Source of the DNA: Fistularia commersonii
Lineage: Eukaryota; Chordata; Actinopteri; Syngnathiformes; Fistulariidae
NCBI GenBank assembly: GCA_037954325.1
Contig: JBBMNZ010000015.1
Span: 13,085,501 to 13,149,500 of the forward strand
Reading direction: 5' to 3'
Length of the DNA: 64,000 nucleotides
Both the position numbers and the translations under genes were made by a program. Below are positions 38,601 through 49,935 of the stretch, one piece after another. The notes under the pieces were generated by a model. The model had not been told where the DNA came from and made no database searches. It saw only the letters and a list, made by a program, of their open reading frames with translations. Position 1 is the first letter of the stretch, and every line of letters begins with the position of its first letter.

Positions 38601-40190
38601 ACATGATTTTGCCGTCGGAGGCGACGACGAAAACGAAACCGTCAAGAGTCTGAGGAAACAGAAACATCGACGCCCTCAAGATAAATGAGGATTTTCAACA
38701 AGTCAGTATGGTTTTCTCAGAACCACTTTCATTTTACCGTTCACTCCTGCCTACGTTCAGTTACTTCTAGTCACAGCTGCTGCCTTCCTGGCCTTGTTTC
38801 TCCCCCCCAGGTTGGGGAGGTCGGTTACACCTGTTTCCCAACCCTGGCGTCTCTGTCCAGGTGTACTCAAGCTTCCTGCTTCCCATTTTCCCAAAACAAG
38901 GTCAGCCCGTCCCTTGAGTTTGCCTCCTGACTCCCCATACAGGAAAGCGTTGTCTGTTTTCGTCCCTTCCATGAAACCGCCTACTCTTTGGATTCCTGTT
39001 GCCGCTGTCCTTCCAGTTCCTGACGCTCATCCCATCTCGGCAGAAGGTAAATCTTCTGACCGGAAGGATGGACTCCTGCATGGACACTGTTGCCCTCTGC
39101 CGGGCGTTGGCTTTTCAGGAGCCTCTGGTTGAGATGACACGTATGTTTCCAAGGCCAGGTTGTCTCCGGAGTCTGCGGAGTCTCTTCACCCTTGTTTGGG
39201 AGTTACATCCTTGATTGGAAGGCGAACTAGAAACTGCTCCCGCACCCCTTTCTGCACCTTCGTCTGCTTTCCGAGAGCCCTCCAACTGTAGTCCAAAGAG
39301 ACATACTGGGGATTTGGAATGAGCGGGCGCTTCTTAATGCAACATTGCCTGGTGCTTGATCAAAAGCCTGCAACTTTCCCCTCAGGTAAGACAAGGAGTT
39401 CCTTTGCTATGTGGGCTACTTTGTTTGAAAGAAGGCAGCAGCAAGACTAGCTTCCCACCTTCTGTCACTGCTTGTGCCAAAGAATCCTTGTACTTGAGTC
39501 CAGATGGGGTGAGCTTGCCCTTCAGGAGGTTCTTGTTCAGGGTTTGAATGAGGAACTGGGTGGAAGGAAGTCCACAACATAGCTCGGGGAGTCAGGAACA
39601 GGTCCAGCATCAAAGGTGTAGCCTAGGTTGTCAGGGAAGGGATGGATGGAGGTGTAAAGGGTATGTCCTGACCCCCATCTGGCGCTGAACGCCGGCAAGC
39701 AGGGGGTTTGAGTCCTGCAGGATGGGAAACAGGCGAGCGGCAGCACACCTGCGTAACCCATCCACACCCGGGGGGGGGGGGGGGGGGGGGGGGTGACCGT
39801 AGAAACCATGCCAGGAACACAGCTGACCTTTGACATCCCATATTTTATCGGGACATGAAATTAACTTTCAAGTAATTAGAGGTATTTGAGCATAACCATC
39901 AAACAGTGCTGCTTTTCTGCCTCTTGTACAAATAAGCATGAATGAAAGCAGCAAAGTAAATGTTAAAGTACATGTAAAAGCTTTACGTCGGCAGAAAAAT
40001 ATTATTTTTTCTAAATGCACAGATAGAAATGATTCATTTATTCAACAGGAAAGTTTACCAATTCAGAAAATTCAATTTATCCTGTATTCAGTGTACTGAC
40101 TTGTAGGAGGTGGGAGCCCAGTTCCCTGATCACACTGTCCAGAGGGCTGAACCTGGCAGCCTGACCCCATCCATCGCCCAGACCTGCAGA

Positions 40191-40235
<45 letters not shown>

Positions 40236-41189
40236 TCATAGGATTGGCTGCAATATTTAGTCCAAAACCGGTTCACGTGACGTACATCTGCAAAACTTCA
40301 CGCCGTACGACTCCTCTGTAGCCGCTTTATGTACTAATAGCCGTTCCTTTGGTTGCAGATACAGGAGGGGTTCAAGAGGCCGTTTCCAGAATCAGGTTTC
40401 CAATGTTTATTATTTTTATTATGATTCTCATATTTACATATGCCGGTTGCTAAGACGGAGGCGATGGGAGATCTGATCTGCAGAGTGAGCAGTTTTAGCA
40501 GCCCATAAAGATCGTACACCCTCCCGTCCCAGGCGACATAAATTGGCTGAATGACCGACCGTGTCTGGATGCCTAATAGAATTTTCAATGCCGGCTACGC
40601 CGCTGCTAATTCTCATAGCGGTTCCTTTCAAATGAATGCAAATCTTTCAATTTTTTTTTTTGGAGTATTAGATTTGTTAAAGTTTTTTCGAAATGCATGA
40701 AAAAGGACGGTTTGACCTTCGAATATACAATCTGATCAAATACCTTGTTTGATCAAACGCATGGCATTAGAAACATTTTCTTCTTAGACAAAGACAAAGG
40801 CACAGAACGATACAAAAGATACAAAAAAAGGATACAAAATATGCAAAAAAGTAAGAAAAAAAAAGGCCTGAAAGAGGCAGATGCATCAAAACGACAGGCT
40901 AAGCTAACAAGATCGTTGCTCAAGGTCAAGGCCCATCCAAACACCCAGTCTGCAAAGAAGCTGCAGAAGTCATGGTTAAATTTAAAGAGTGTTTTCTTGA
41001 CTTTTAACACTGACTGAAGTTAAATATAGCACAGGAGAGCAATATCATGCTAGGTGATGAGGGAGAGGGGCTGGTGGAGGAGGAGACCACCTCCAGAATT
41101 CCAGCAAGCACCCACTATTTAGTTGGTACTTTATTTAAATGGTGGCGATTTTTTTAAGTCAATTTGCTTTTAGTGTGTGTTTGTGTGTG

Positions 41190-41251
<62 letters not shown>

Positions 41252-42593
41252 AAATTTGGAGGCGGGAGGTGTAATCACCTGCAGGTGGAAATTGACTGAC
41301 GGTCAAATGTTTTTAGCAAATAGCTTCTGCTCCAGCTTTTTGAAAACCCTAACTATCATATAATATATGTATCATATATGTTTTGAATATATATTGCATT
41401 TTTCTACATATTTCATATCATGTATGTGCAGTCATCTGTATCTCAATGCTAAGTTTAGGGATTTTTACCAATTGGCTTAATATTTCCTAACAACAGGGTG
41501 TTTAAGTTGGGTTTTTTCAGAGGGAGGGTTGTTTTTTCAATTTTTATTTTTAAAAATATTGAAGCAACATGCAGGGCCTCCTGATTAATTTTATACCAGT
41601 CAGCTTGTCTGGACTGTGCACAATAATATAAAATAAAATAATAAATTATAGTAATTAAATTAGATTAAATTAAATTTCTGCTCCCTTGCCTGCAGGATTT
41701 GAAATGATAAATAATGTCAAAAGAATCCAAGTAGTCCTTTATCAATCAGTATTTCTACTGGTCCGTTTCTCTGCAAAAAAAAAAAAAAAAGCGAAATAAA
41801 TAAATAAAATAAAATAAAATAAAATAAAATAAAATAAAATAAAATAAAATAAAATAAAATAAAAAATGAAGGACAAACACCTGCAAATACTGCGCTGACT
41901 AACGACATCATAAATGTGTAATAACTCATTCCTTACACATAACTGATTCATTTAATTCACAGTACGGCACAGGCTCTTGTGGTTCTGTCCTGTCCACAGC
42001 CGAGTGGGGTCGAGGGAGGGAGGGTGGGTGGGAGTGGATGGGGGTTGGGAGGTCGGACAGGTGTTTTTCATCACCCGTTTCAACGTGCGGTATGGTGGCA
42101 CGGTCGCAGCGTGCAGGGTGGTCAGCGGCCACTTAAAATTCACTGCTAATCAAACTCGCTGGCCCGACAGCTGATTACCCTCAGCTGGACAAAGACGGGG
42201 AAGGAGGAGGAGGAGATGCAGATATTTCTGCATCCGTGCCCTGGTGCTGTACAGCAGAGGCCTCAGATCGAGTCATAAAATATTGCACAGGCACCTGAAA
42301 AATTAAATAAAGACTTAATGCTTCCAGTCGCTGAGATTTACTTGCACCAAAGATAAAATCAAATCCTCAGTGATAACATTGTTATAAAATAGGAAATGTC
42401 ATTTTAGGCCGCGTGTTATTCCTGTCCGTCAAATGTCCTGCAGAGTGAATCCGAGTGGATTTGTTTTGCATGTTTGGACGCAGCGGGAGAGGAGACGCCA
42501 CAGATTCAACCAATTTATAAATATTCAAGCATTTTTGAATATGTCGGTGTTTTTTACCCCAACTGGGTAAAAGTACTCTGACATGACCCCCCC

Positions 42594-42646
<53 letters not shown>

Positions 42647-45132
42647 CCCAGGCTTGCCGGAGTACTCGCACAGTCCTCGGCCTGACTGACATGTTGTTTT
42701 TACTTTAAGTGTGATACATGATTTCCTGCCGTGATTATTTTCACAGCTTGTTTGAGGCCGGCGGGTCGGCCCGGGGACCAGAGCCCGAAAAAAGCCCACG
42801 CAGACCAGGTATCAGGTGCCAAATAAACCGTTATTATTCTGCAAAGAAAAAAAAAAAACTCGGGATCACAATCAATTGTGTCGCCGGTTTAGCTCAGCAA
42901 AAACTGTGAAATCAAAATAGGCCGGGATGAAGATGGCTGATAATAATGATAGTAATGGTGCTAGAAACACATGTTGGAAACACAATTGTAAGCCTCTTTT
43001 AGAAAAAAAGGGCTTTTTTTTGTATTTGAATTTAAGAAAAAAGTCCAGAATTAACACAGCCAACAATAATTGTAATAGATAGTTAATAAATATATTTAGA
43101 GGCCTTTTCAGCAAAAATTGCTCCTTTTGTGTGCAAATTAAAATAAAAGAAGTCGGCCAATACGGCCAATAATAATTGTAATAGATATTTAATGACACAT
43201 TTATAAGCCTTTTCAGAAAAAAAGTGCTTTTTTGCATGGATTCAAGAAAAAAAAATCCAGAATGAAGGTAGCTAACAATCATGGTAATAGATAGTTTGTA
43301 ACACATATATAGGCGTTTTCGGGGGGGGGGAGTGATTATTTTTGTGTTTGAATTCAAGAAAAATAGTCCAGAATTAATACATCCAAGGGTAAAGGTAATA
43401 GATGGTTAATTACACATGTATACGCCTTTACGTGGGAAAAAAGTGTGTGTTTTTTTTAATCAAAAAATTATAAGTCCAAACTGAGGACGACTGATAATAA
43501 TCATAATACATGGTTTATAACACATTTCTAAGCCTTTTCAGCGGACAAAAAAAGGGGGCGCTTTTTTGCATGTGAATTAAAATTAAAAGTCCAGAAGACG
43601 GCTAATAATAACGATAATAGATAATGAACTCTTGTTCGGGGAAAAAAAAAAAATCTCTTTTTTTTTTTCCTGACTGATGGGTGGCCCCAGCCATCGAAGG
43701 TCAAGCGTTACTTTTGACTTTATGAGCGATGACAGAGAGGAAAAGCTGTGTTTGTCTGCCCTCTCACCCCAACACCGACTCAGCTGGAGGTTCCCCAGTG
43801 AGGGCAGTCCCGCGCTGATGAATTCTAAAACTGGTCCGAATAGACGTTTGACTTCACACTGTCCATTAGGGCCCAATTACACGAGGACATTAGCGAGACG
43901 AGGTTAACGACGAGGTATTAACATTTTGAACCGGCAGCATCAAATCCTGTTTAATACTATTATCTGTTTATTACAGCGTCATTACACCCCAGAGCTCATG
44001 AAATTAATGAAATTATTAGATAAATCATTGGTGTGATTTCAGCAAAATTACAGTATGATACCTCTCGTTAAACTCAGTGGGAAAAGCCCAAGTTTGCTGG
44101 GAATGAGGAAAATGTAAATTTTTCTTGATACAAATATATACATATATGTGTGTGTGTGTGTGTGTGTGAAGAAAGGATGGACATTTAAGGTTCATTTCAT
44201 TTAAATGAAAATTAAACATAAATCCTATGTATATTTTCAGATGAGATTGTATCCATTTAATTTAAAGATGTAAATTCTACATAGGTTGCAATTCATATTC
44301 ATTTACACTTTATATTGAACTCTCTCCATTCCTTGTAAAGGAAGAATCTAAATGAATAGCATAAATATAAATATTTTTTTTGAATAATGTATATGGTGAT
44401 GGACTTAATATTGCATTTTTTTAACTCAAGTAAAATCTTCCTTTAAATTTTGTTCGATTTACAGCAATTTTGAACAATCTAATTGGTATATTTTTACAGG
44501 ATTTTTTTTTAACATGATTGTTTTTAAAGCAGTAATAACAGATGCATCGGTTAAGGGTTAGTTCAGCGCCGTCGGCGAAAATATATATTGGGTGAAACTA
44601 TATCTGATGTTTTTAGAGTTTTTTTACGACAAATTATGCCATTAAAAAAATAGTAAAAATGATTACATTAAATCTGCGAATTCATCCTTACCCGCGGTCA
44701 CTAATGGAAATGCGGAACGACCGTTAAACGTCGTATTTCTCCATTTATCTATTAATTCTAATTCATTTTCTTCGTTTTCTTCTTCCTGCTTTTGCGAAAC
44801 TTTTCAAACCCCAATCGTTTCCCCGCCTTTGTGTAATAGATGTATTTCCTGTGTAATTACACAGTAATAAATCAGGTGGATGGAAAAGCTGCAGAATTCG
44901 AAAGGAAATAGTCGAGACGGGTGGGTCGGGTCCCCCGTGGGGAGCCCACGATCCTACCGTCCGGGAAGACGGCCCTCATCTTCAGGTAGCTGCTGGTGAG
45001 GCGGATGATGGAGGCCTTGTCAAGCTGGGAGGTGATGGCGGCGGGCAGCGGCAGCAGCTTGGCCAGCTCGTAAAACTCCCCGTTTTCCTTCTCCCGACGT
45101 GTTTTCGCCGCGTTTTTGGATTTCTCCTTCAT
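31229..45132 (-). CDS. sim2: single-minded 2, bHLH-PAS transcription factor, 11 coding exons
   Basis: Nuclear transcription factor that pairs with ARNT-type partners and acts in midline, brain and muscle development. Coding exons, in transcript order: 45132-44958, 40183-40101, 38649-38560, 38326-38218, 37713-37628, 36505-36306, 36210-36104, 34621-34474, 34386-34233, 34048-33739, 31923-31229. Phases close to about 718 aa (human about 667). Residues 1-53 are the bHLH (MKEKSKNAAKTRREKENGEF). PAS-A spans about 77-150 (TLDGFVFVVASDGKIMYISE). PAS-B spans about 220-290 (NMFMFRASLDFKLIFLDSR, GYEPQDLIEKTLYHHVH). The rest is the low-complexity regulatory tail ending HYIGTSVIIANER. NGEF in the basic region and VVASDGK in PAS-A favour SIM2 over SIM1, as does the hlcs neighbour. 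The segment after PAS-B (NVEGKDLQLSEDQ) is diverged from mammals. All introns are GT-AG. Confidence 0.95.
32053..32350. repeat. diverged tandem repeat (about 81-97 bp unit, 4 copies) in sim2 intron 10
   Basis: Four copies share c(c/t)(a/g)caaacaa at about 32055, 32151, 32231 and 32312. Each is followed by ga(a/c)t-rich sequence, a poly-T/AT segment and a cata(g)ata(t) segment. It is followed at about 32379-32432 by a TA/TATG tract. The copies differ by many substitutions, so the array is old. Confidence 0.65.
32589..32622. repeat. (TA)n microsatellite
   Basis: The tract reads tgtatatgtatatatatata and onward, in sim2 intron 10. It is an alternating AT repeat with no coding potential. Confidence 0.9.
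34622..36103. other. sim2 intron 7, unassigned
   Basis: About 1.5 kb between exons 8 and 7. Part of it (34740-35540) is less AT-rich than the flanks and has the look of decayed dispersed-repeat sequence. I could not place it in a family and no reading frame is convincing. Confidence 0.4.
37280..37500 (+). repeat. Nimb-like repeat tail (decayed) in sim2 intron 5
   Basis: The string of landmarks gccgaagtcatggg, gcgagagacggga, aaccattcactcactcattc, catctgggcaactttgg matches in order the common fish repeat seen better preserved at 57183-57475. It is a degenerate plus-oriented copy. Confidence 0.6.
38650..40100. other. sim2 intron 2, unassigned, with a G homopolymer
   Basis: This intron is noticeably less AT-rich than its neighbours, with C/T-rich stretches (38740-39050) and G/A-rich stretches (39540-39760). 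It may be an old retroelement, but I cannot assign a family or a credible protein. A run of 24 G lies at 39770-39793. Confidence 0.4.
39770..39793. repeat. poly-G run (24)
   Basis: An unbroken run of 24 G in sim2 intron 2. Runs this long are G-quadruplex-prone and are also prone to length error in sequencing. Confidence 0.9.
40192..40234 (-). repeat. (TG)21 tract forming the 3' splice region of sim2 exon 2
   Basis: On the plus strand this is a CA repeat of 43 bases. On the sim2 strand it is (TG)n followed by only tctctgcag before exon 2 at 40183. The repeat therefore stands in place of most of the polypyrimidine tract. Confidence 0.95.
41193..41249. repeat. (GT)n microsatellite
   Basis: A pure GT repeat of 57 bases in sim2 intron 1, preceded by shorter interrupted GT blocks. 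Confidence 0.95.
41791..41867. repeat. (TAAAA)n microsatellite
   Basis: A pentanucleotide tract (aaaat units) following a run of about 16 A at 41775-41790. It may derive from the poly-A tail of a retroposed sequence. Confidence 0.9.
42587..42644. repeat. compound C24-(AC)17 tract
   Basis: Twenty-four C are followed directly by 17 AC units in sim2 intron 1. On the sim2 strand it reads (GT)17 then G24. Confidence 0.95.
42930..43640. repeat. diverged minisatellite, about 104-123 bp unit, seven registers, in sim2 intron 1
   Basis: A landmark of the form c(t/c)(g/a)a(t/c)aat-aat-gtaatag starts near 42938, 43061, 43165, 43271, 43384, 43491 and 43602. Each unit continues with a segment ending taagccttttcag, then an A-run/T-run (aaaaaaagtgcttttttg) able to pair with itself, then aattcaagaaaaaagtccaga. 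The copies differ considerably. Confidence 0.75.
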
Positions 45133-45477
45133 GGCGCCTTGCGTGGGGAGCCCCGGAGGAGAGGGGAGGGGGGGGCGTCACGGGGCCTTCATGTCACGGG
45201 AGGTCGGAGGATCTCACGGGTGATTGGGATCATCCTCGACACGGAGATCCCGCAGAGTGCGTCCTTGCGTGCGGGTTCCCCAACCCCGCGACTCCTGCGG
45301 GAGGAGCCGCGTCCACGGGGCCCCACGGGGCCCGGGACGCAGGGTGGCGTGGAGGTGGAGGTGGAGGACCGACCTGCGTGGACGTCCGGAGGAGTGAGGC
45401 TTCGGCTGTGGACTGAAGAGCACTGCGGAGGGAGTCTTCCCACTCCCACCTCCGCGGGCGTGCATGTGTCCGTGCGC

Positions 45478-45515
<38 letters not shown>

Positions 45516-46239
45516 CATGAACCCCCTCAGCTGATGCTCCCCCCTTCCCCTCCTCACTCTTCTATACGCCTATTCATCGTTAATTAACCCGTAATTACAA
45601 GGTAATAACCAACTTTTTGGGGATTTAAAATTTTATAATTTATATTATATATACAATGACAAATGCCATCCATCTATCCGTTCATCTATCTACCTATTGG
45701 AGGAGCGTTCAGACAAATCCAAATGTTTATAAACATCTGTATTTTTTTTTCAAAAGACATTAAATTAACGACTTGTTTGTTAAATTATGACGGAAAAAAA
45801 ATCCTAGGTTAATCTAATTAATTTTTTATGATCAACTTGAAGTCTGATTCATTGTGATTCGGGGACACCGATGTTACATTTCTGAAGCAGTTGCTATGTT
45901 TATAGCGATAATTGTGTTATTACACAGTATTACACAGTATTGTGTTATTACACAGTATTACACAGTAATAACACAATCATTGCTTCATCTGGTTTGTAAC
46001 ACCTTAGTACTCACATGTAACTACGAGGGAACGAGGTTTATATAACGACTTTCAAATTGGATGATAAACTGATGTGAACGTATTAATTTCCATTTATCAC
46101 TTAATTTACATTTTAATGTATTTATCTATTATATACATATTATTAATTTTATCACTGACTGTCCTGTTGTGACGGGACGATACGACGTCTTGCGTCTCCA
46201 TGGAGACAGTGGCTGCAGCGGACGGAAAATGTGAAATCG

Positions 46240-46275
46240 CACACACACAAACACACACACACACACAAACACACA

Positions 46276-46324
<49 letters not shown>
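46240..46324. repeat. (CA)n microsatellite
   Basis: An 85-bp CA tract with a few CAAA interruptions near its left end, upstream of sim2. Confidence 0.95.
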
Positions 46325-46326
<2 letters not shown>

Positions 46327-48180
46327 GACAACTGCGGGGTGATCGCGATTTAAATCAGAAGCAAACACACACATTTATGGAAACGAGAAGAAACGTAAAC
46401 ATTTGAAAAAAAAACAGGTTGAAAATATTGATTTCGATTTAAATTGTAATCGAATCAAAACGTTTTTAAGAGATACAGTTTGAAAGGGGGTTGGAAAAAA
46501 TATTCAAAATATGATAATTCAAATATAAAGGCCTATATGTTTATTTTTCAATTACACTTAAGTTGCGTTTTCAAGTTTCCTGATTTAAAACTTTAAATCT
46601 TTAAAGAGACTCCTATGTAAGATCGAATAAAAAAGAAAAAAGATGAACAAGCAAAAAAAAACAACAAATGTAAAGCATTATTACTGTGTTTTGCGCCCTT
46701 TTCGATCCTCCGCATCGAGTCCGCATAACAGCGGCCGAGACACAAAGACAGACCATAATACTCGGTTTCTCCGTCGTTGTCAATCTGCTGAGGAAGACGA
46801 AGAAGAAGAAAAAGAAAAAGCAACCTCCTCATTTGTAACTAGAAAGATTTAAATCCTGCAGCTTTAACATTGAAAATGATTTTCATATAATATAAAATAA
46901 CATGTCTTTCACATTATGATGAGAATATTTTTTTATTGAGTTAATAACAATGTAACAACAAATAATAACTAATTCACCATCCATTGTCATTTCAACCTCA
47001 CCTTTGTAGATGATGTGGTGACTTAGAGGGGTTTTTATTTTAATTAAAAATATTTTCTTATTTTCACATGAAGCCACATATTGTCTAAGTGAAGCATTCA
47101 AATTGTTTATATGCACAGCCAGCGGACACGGATATTTCATAAAAATATAAAACATAAAACTACCCAACGGCACAAGAAAGAACGGTGAGTGAAAGATGTG
47201 GTGGAAATATAAACTGCAATTTAACACATGCTGAATTGAAAGGTCAACGGTCAAGTAGAAGCATTACATAAATGTCCCGAGATTTAAAAAAAAATAAAAA
47301 ATCCCTTGCTCTCCAGATGTTGTGTTTATTACAGGCTGATAACATGCAAGTTAATGTATTCCAATAATGAGGCGTTATAACATAGTTATCTGCAAAGAAT
47401 TTTTAAAATACAACTCTTTTTTTTTTTTTTTTTGCCTGTTTCATCGTCAAAATGCCACACGCATCACTGCACCTTCACCCCATAAAAACTCTGCTATCCC
47501 CACCTCCCCTCTTCGATGGGCGTTTAAAGAACACATCACAGTTTGTGCGACGGCTGTTGGTCTTCGGTTCGAACACATGAAGTGCAGGAAAAATACTCCC
47601 GGCTCTCCTGAAGGCAGCTTTTCATAAGAGTGTAATCAGTCCATTTATTTGCGTTGGCCGTAATAGACCGGCTATCACTTTCTGCACAGCTGTCAGCGTT
47701 GATGGATTAGTATTGCTCTGGCTGGAGAAGAAGAAGAAAAAAAAAAAGGGAAAAAAAAATGACCACTGAGCTCACTGTGGAGCTTTTGAATATTCGCTCG
47801 GGAGTTAAAGATGGGCGTCTGATTTTTTTTTTTTTTTTTTTTTAGGATTTAGGGAAACCCTTGTTTGTATCATTGTGCATTGGAATACTTGAGGCTTCAA
47901 ATTAGCTAAATATTAATTCCCTTAAATGCCTTTGTGGACTCAATACCTCAGTGTGGTGCAGAATTAAACCCCCACTGAACGTCATGTTATCTTCGGTTTT
48001 TTTTTGTCTTGATTATATTATTCCGCACCGATCCTTAATAATGACTTCTTCTCCATCACCTTGAGGGGCTTCACACGCCTTTGAAATAAATAATTTTTCT
48101 CCATTCCCCATTGAAACATATGGCCATTAATACAGAGCATATATTATTATTATTACTTTTATTTTACCAAATTAGATCCA

Positions 48181-48480
48181 GGTTTGTCATCATCGCTTGT
48201 GTACAGGTACAAGGCAATGAAATGCGGCCAAAAAAGGGACAGGTGCCGATTTCTAAATAAATTACCAGTATGTACATGGTATATTACGTCAATAATTTAC
48301 AAGTTATTAGCAGATTGGGTGCCATGAACATAATATATAAATGATATGTTCATTAAAAGTCGACTGTAGGCAGGAATTATGGACATAATATAAATGTGGG
48401 AATGTACAAAGGATAAGTTATGCTGTATAAAATTCTATTTGAAATGGACATTTAATACTACATAAATAAATATGGATAAT
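48181..48480 (-). repeat. dispersed repeat, second antisense copy (partner of 1811-2105)
   Basis: It shares an ordered series of blocks with 1811-2105: gtcat...acaggtac, gaaatgc, agtatgtacatggta, aatttacaagt, gattggg...aacata, taggcaggaattatggacata, agttatgctgta. The terminal ctttattgtcat is eroded here. Confidence 0.65.
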
Positions 48481-49189
48481 AGTTGCCAGGGTTACTAAAG
48501 TAGTGTAGTATTGTGTGCAGTAGTTTAGTGGTTGTGGAGTATTTAATCAGAATTATTATTATATATAAATATTTATAGATATATTGTATTGAGACATAAA
48601 GAAGTTTTTCCACTCATCATCCACAATCCTACCCCTAACCATTAACTTCATGAGGGGTTTTATTAAATTTAAATGTTTTATAAACTTAAATAGATGAGTC
48701 AGGCTAACAAGTTCCGCTGCTACTTTGAGGTATTTGCCCTTCGCCAGACCAACCGGGAACTCCAGAGAGCCGCGCACGTGTCAGTCATCACTTAGATGTA
48801 ATGACAGCACTCCATCACCCGAACACCCGAAAGAAACGCACGCTCACCCCCCTCCTCTTCTTCAACCCTCCCCATCCAGAGGTGTCCCTCACACCAGCGC
48901 TCCACCCATCTAAATACTCTTTTTTGTGGCTTCCCAAACAGGCCGGCCCTGCCTGGGAAAGGCTGAGAGATGCCGCCACAGATGCCGTCTTTCAATGAAT
49001 GAATGCATGGACGGTAATAGTAATCCATTCAGACACGCTTTCATGCACCAGAGAAAGGTACCAACCCACTAACATGTCTGCACATGATCGCAAAGGCATC
49101 CATAACAACTGGATGTCTTTGCTCAAGGGCGGATGGCACGGCCTCTCATCCATTGAACATCAAAAGGACCTTATTTTGCAAAGCTGAAG

Positions 49190-49550
49190 ACGTCCTATTA
49201 AGTCGGGGGTCTTAGTCGAGTCGGAACAATATTTTGTGGGCCCCGGCCTGAAATCAAATCAAATCAAATACAGCAAAATGGATGGAGAACTGAGAAGACA
49301 GAACTGAGGCACAGTGTTGTTGAAATTGCAATTACTTTTCATTATGAATCTCAGGTTATTCATCATGTAGTTTTTTAATGGAACAGTTCATTACATATAA
49401 AGATTTTTATAATTACCTGGTCTCCTTTACACTGAAACAAAGAAAGAATTTGGACTTAGTATAACTTCTAGGTAATTACGCTATGATTTTACTGGTCTGG
49501 CCCCTTTGACATCAAATTAGGCCAGTTGTGGCCCCCAGATACCCCTGTAT
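49190..49550. mobile_element. hAT-like nonautonomous fragment
   Basis: Ends such as gtgggccccggcctgaaatc and actggtctggcccctttgac followed by gccagttgtggccccc are typical of vertebrate hAT-derived sequence. The interior has no coding frame. It directly precedes the CTAT microsatellite. Confidence 0.5.
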
Positions 49551-49557
49551 TAAGGGA

Positions 49558-49558
<1 letters not shown>

Positions 49559-49644
<86 letters not shown>

Positions 49645-49645
49645 A
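49559..49645. repeat. (CTAT)n microsatellite
   Basis: About 21 uninterrupted CTAT units, followed by a short imperfect continuation (agatagctatctagcaag). It lies about 70 bp upstream of the probable riox2 promoter. Confidence 0.95.
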
Positions 49646-49704
49646 GATAGCTATCTAGCAAGCTATCTGGCTAGCGCTGAGTGTAATGACCACATGGTGG
49701 CAGT

Positions 49705-49800
49705 AATGATCTCTGCGCATGCGCGCCGCACGATGGAAAAATAGCGTAGAAGAAGAAAAGTCACATGGGGCGTGTTGGACCAATCAGATGCTCCGACAGC
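49705..49800 (+). promoter_or_regulatory. riox2: probable riox2 promoter
   Basis: TGCGCATGCGCG at 49714-49725 is a full NRF1-type palindrome, and a CCAAT box lies at 49780-49784 (gaccaatcag). Together with a GC-rich stretch near 49835 this is the only promoter-like sequence between sim2 and riox2. It is assigned to riox2 by position and strand, not by transcript evidence. Confidence 0.5.
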
Positions 49801-49935
49801 AGCCCATGCAGTCAGTCGGTCAGGTCCTCTCTGCCGGCGCCGCGCTAGTAATGTAGCACTTTAGAAGTTCAAAATAAAACTAAACAGTGGCAGCGGAGAA
49901 GAAAAACAGAAGTGTCGTGAGAAGCTGTCGACGAA
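49801..49935 (+). other. candidate riox2 5' UTR exon
   Basis: Sequence downstream of the promoter motifs ends in a plausible splice donor (ACGAA|GTGAGT, GT at 49936). The first coding exon of riox2 begins at an acceptor (CCCACAG, 51737-51743) only six bases before its ATG, so an upstream noncoding exon is required. This is the best candidate. The 5' edge is arbitrary. Confidence 0.4.

Larger units (their letters stand above)
40184..44957. other. sim2 intron 1 (4.8 kb)
   Basis: The intron contains the TG tract at exon 2, a GT microsatellite, a TAAAA microsatellite, a C24-(AC)17 compound tract and a seven-register tandem array. Two repeat-free blocks, about 40320-40640 and 43670-44040, have balanced composition and TAATTA/TTAAT-type motifs and could be enhancers of sim2. 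No coding exon is evident. Confidence 0.5.
45133..49700. other. sim2 upstream region
   Basis: It starts with a GC-rich 5' flank (45133-45480), then GT (45480-45511) and CA (46240-46324) microsatellites. A repeat-free block at about 47640-48130 contains TTAATA and CCATTAATA motifs. Then come a dispersed repeat (48181-48480), a hAT-like fragment (49190-49550) and a CTAT microsatellite. No protein-coding gene is supported. sim2 promoter elements and a 5' UTR boundary cannot be fixed. Confidence 0.5.

Noticed and set aside
38794..39836. Open frames on both strands in sim2 intron 2
   Set aside because: Proline/serine-rich, without a recognisable domain. The local C/T-rich composition explains the openness. 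They may be old retroelement sequence, but I could not support a gene.
40745..41017. Lysine-rich 90-residue frame in sim2 intron 1
   Set aside because: A-rich sequence produces lysine codons. There is no domain or promoter, and the antisense is equally open.
42930..43640. CRISPR-like array
   Set aside because: Repeats are long, diverged and without constant short direct repeats or unique spacers, and this is a eukaryotic intron.
31229..45132. sim1 as the identity of the bHLH-PAS gene
   Set aside because: Some PAS-B residues (GHSLPPS, KLHSN) resemble SIM1, but the basic region (NAAKTRREKENGEF), VVASDGK in PAS-A, the LYESCYQ segment and the convergent hlcs neighbour fit SIM2.
45099..45557. 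Plus- and minus-strand frames in the GC-rich sim2 5' flank
   Set aside because: They arise from high GC and the GT microsatellite next to the sim2 first exon, with no recognisable motif.
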